From positions 1 through 7,428 of the forward strand of contig JAILDI010000228.1 in the NCBI GenBank assembly GCA_024689525.1: DNA of 7,428 nt. Reading direction: 5' to 3'. Both the position numbers and the translations under genes were made by a program. The notes beneath the pieces were generated by a model. The model was not told where the DNA came from, ran no database searches, and saw only the letters and a program-made list of their open reading frames with translations. Position 1 is the first letter of the stretch, and each line of letters starts with the position of its first letter. Below are positions 6,767-7,428 of the stretch, piece by piece. Source of the stretch: Bacteroidales bacterium (lineage in GTDB: Bacteria; Bacteroidota; Bacteroidia; Bacteroidales; UBA932).

Positions 6767-6777
6767 TCCCCGGCAAG

Positions 6778-6793
6778 TGGCACGGCGCTTGAT
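6778..6793 (+). promoter_or_regulatory. sigma-54-like -24/-12 element upstream of groES
   Basis: TGGCACGGCGCTTGAT matches the sigma-54 consensus TGGCACGnnnnTTGCW at every fixed base except one (A instead of C in the -12 GC), with exact spacing. Transcription would begin near 6804, leaving a leader of about 42 bases. No TAnnTTTG box is present between here and the groES start, so this is the best promoter candidate for groESL, though the -12 mismatch is a real weakness. Confidence 0.5.
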
Positions 6794-6845
6794 ACCTACT
6801 GGCCGCTCACAAAAAGAAGCAAGTAACTTAAAACACGATAAAACT

Positions 6846-7428
<583 letters not shown>

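Noticed and set aside
6690..6776. 29-residue N-terminal extension of the DUF4419 protein
   Set aside because: It would place the promoter inside the gene and bury the signal peptide.
6690..6845. CIRCE element upstream of groESL
   Set aside because: I looked for TTAGCACTC-N9-GAGTGCTAA and found no match.

Overview
The window looks like a chromosomal segment from a member of the Bacteroidota, most likely the order Bacteroidales. Four things point there. Promoters match the Bacteroidota TTTG-N19-TAnnTTTG pattern and starts lack clear Shine-Dalgarno sequences. The lipoproteins are of Bacteroidota type, one with an acidic stretch just after the lipobox cysteine. DUF4419, DUF2807 and CotH-kinase proteins occur together. 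The tRNA does not encode a complete CCA end. The coding DNA is moderately GC-rich. I cannot name a genus from sequence alone.

Layout. Positions 1-2297 (minus strand) hold a two-gene unit: an MsrA protein fused to a free-methionine-(R)-sulfoxide reductase (GAF) domain, then a CotH-kinase-family lipoprotein that runs off the left edge. The fusion's stop overlaps the lipoprotein's start (ATGA). Across a 39-base divergent gap with two back-to-back -7 boxes, positions 2337-4360 (plus) carry a DUF3737 beta-helix protein and a MalY/PatB-type PLP C-S lyase, joined by a TAATG stop/start overlap. The lyase converges on a DUF2807 (head GIN) lipoprotein at 4357-5037 (minus), and the two stop codons share the palindrome CTAG. 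A tRNA-Val(UAC) follows at 5122-5196 (plus), then a bidirectional hairpin terminator shared with the convergent, secreted DUF4419 protein at 5274-6689 (minus). Finally groES and the first 104 codons of groEL lie at 6846-7428 (plus), downstream of a sigma-54-like -24/-12 element and a 15-base inverted repeat.

How the genes may work together. The left half has a sulfur amino-acid theme: the fusion should repair both stereoisomers of free methionine sulfoxide plus protein-bound Met-S-sulfoxide, and the divergent lyase may cleave cystathionine or related C-S compounds. The right half is housekeeping (tRNA, chaperonin) with two cell-envelope or secreted proteins of unknown role.

The most unusual points are the MsrA-fRMsr fusion, a REP-like dispersed repeat apparently inserted in frame in its GAF domain, the potentially leaderless divergent promoters, and the sigma-54-like architecture upstream of groESL. 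No mobile element, CRISPR array or defence system is visible. No gap between genes exceeds about 160 bases.
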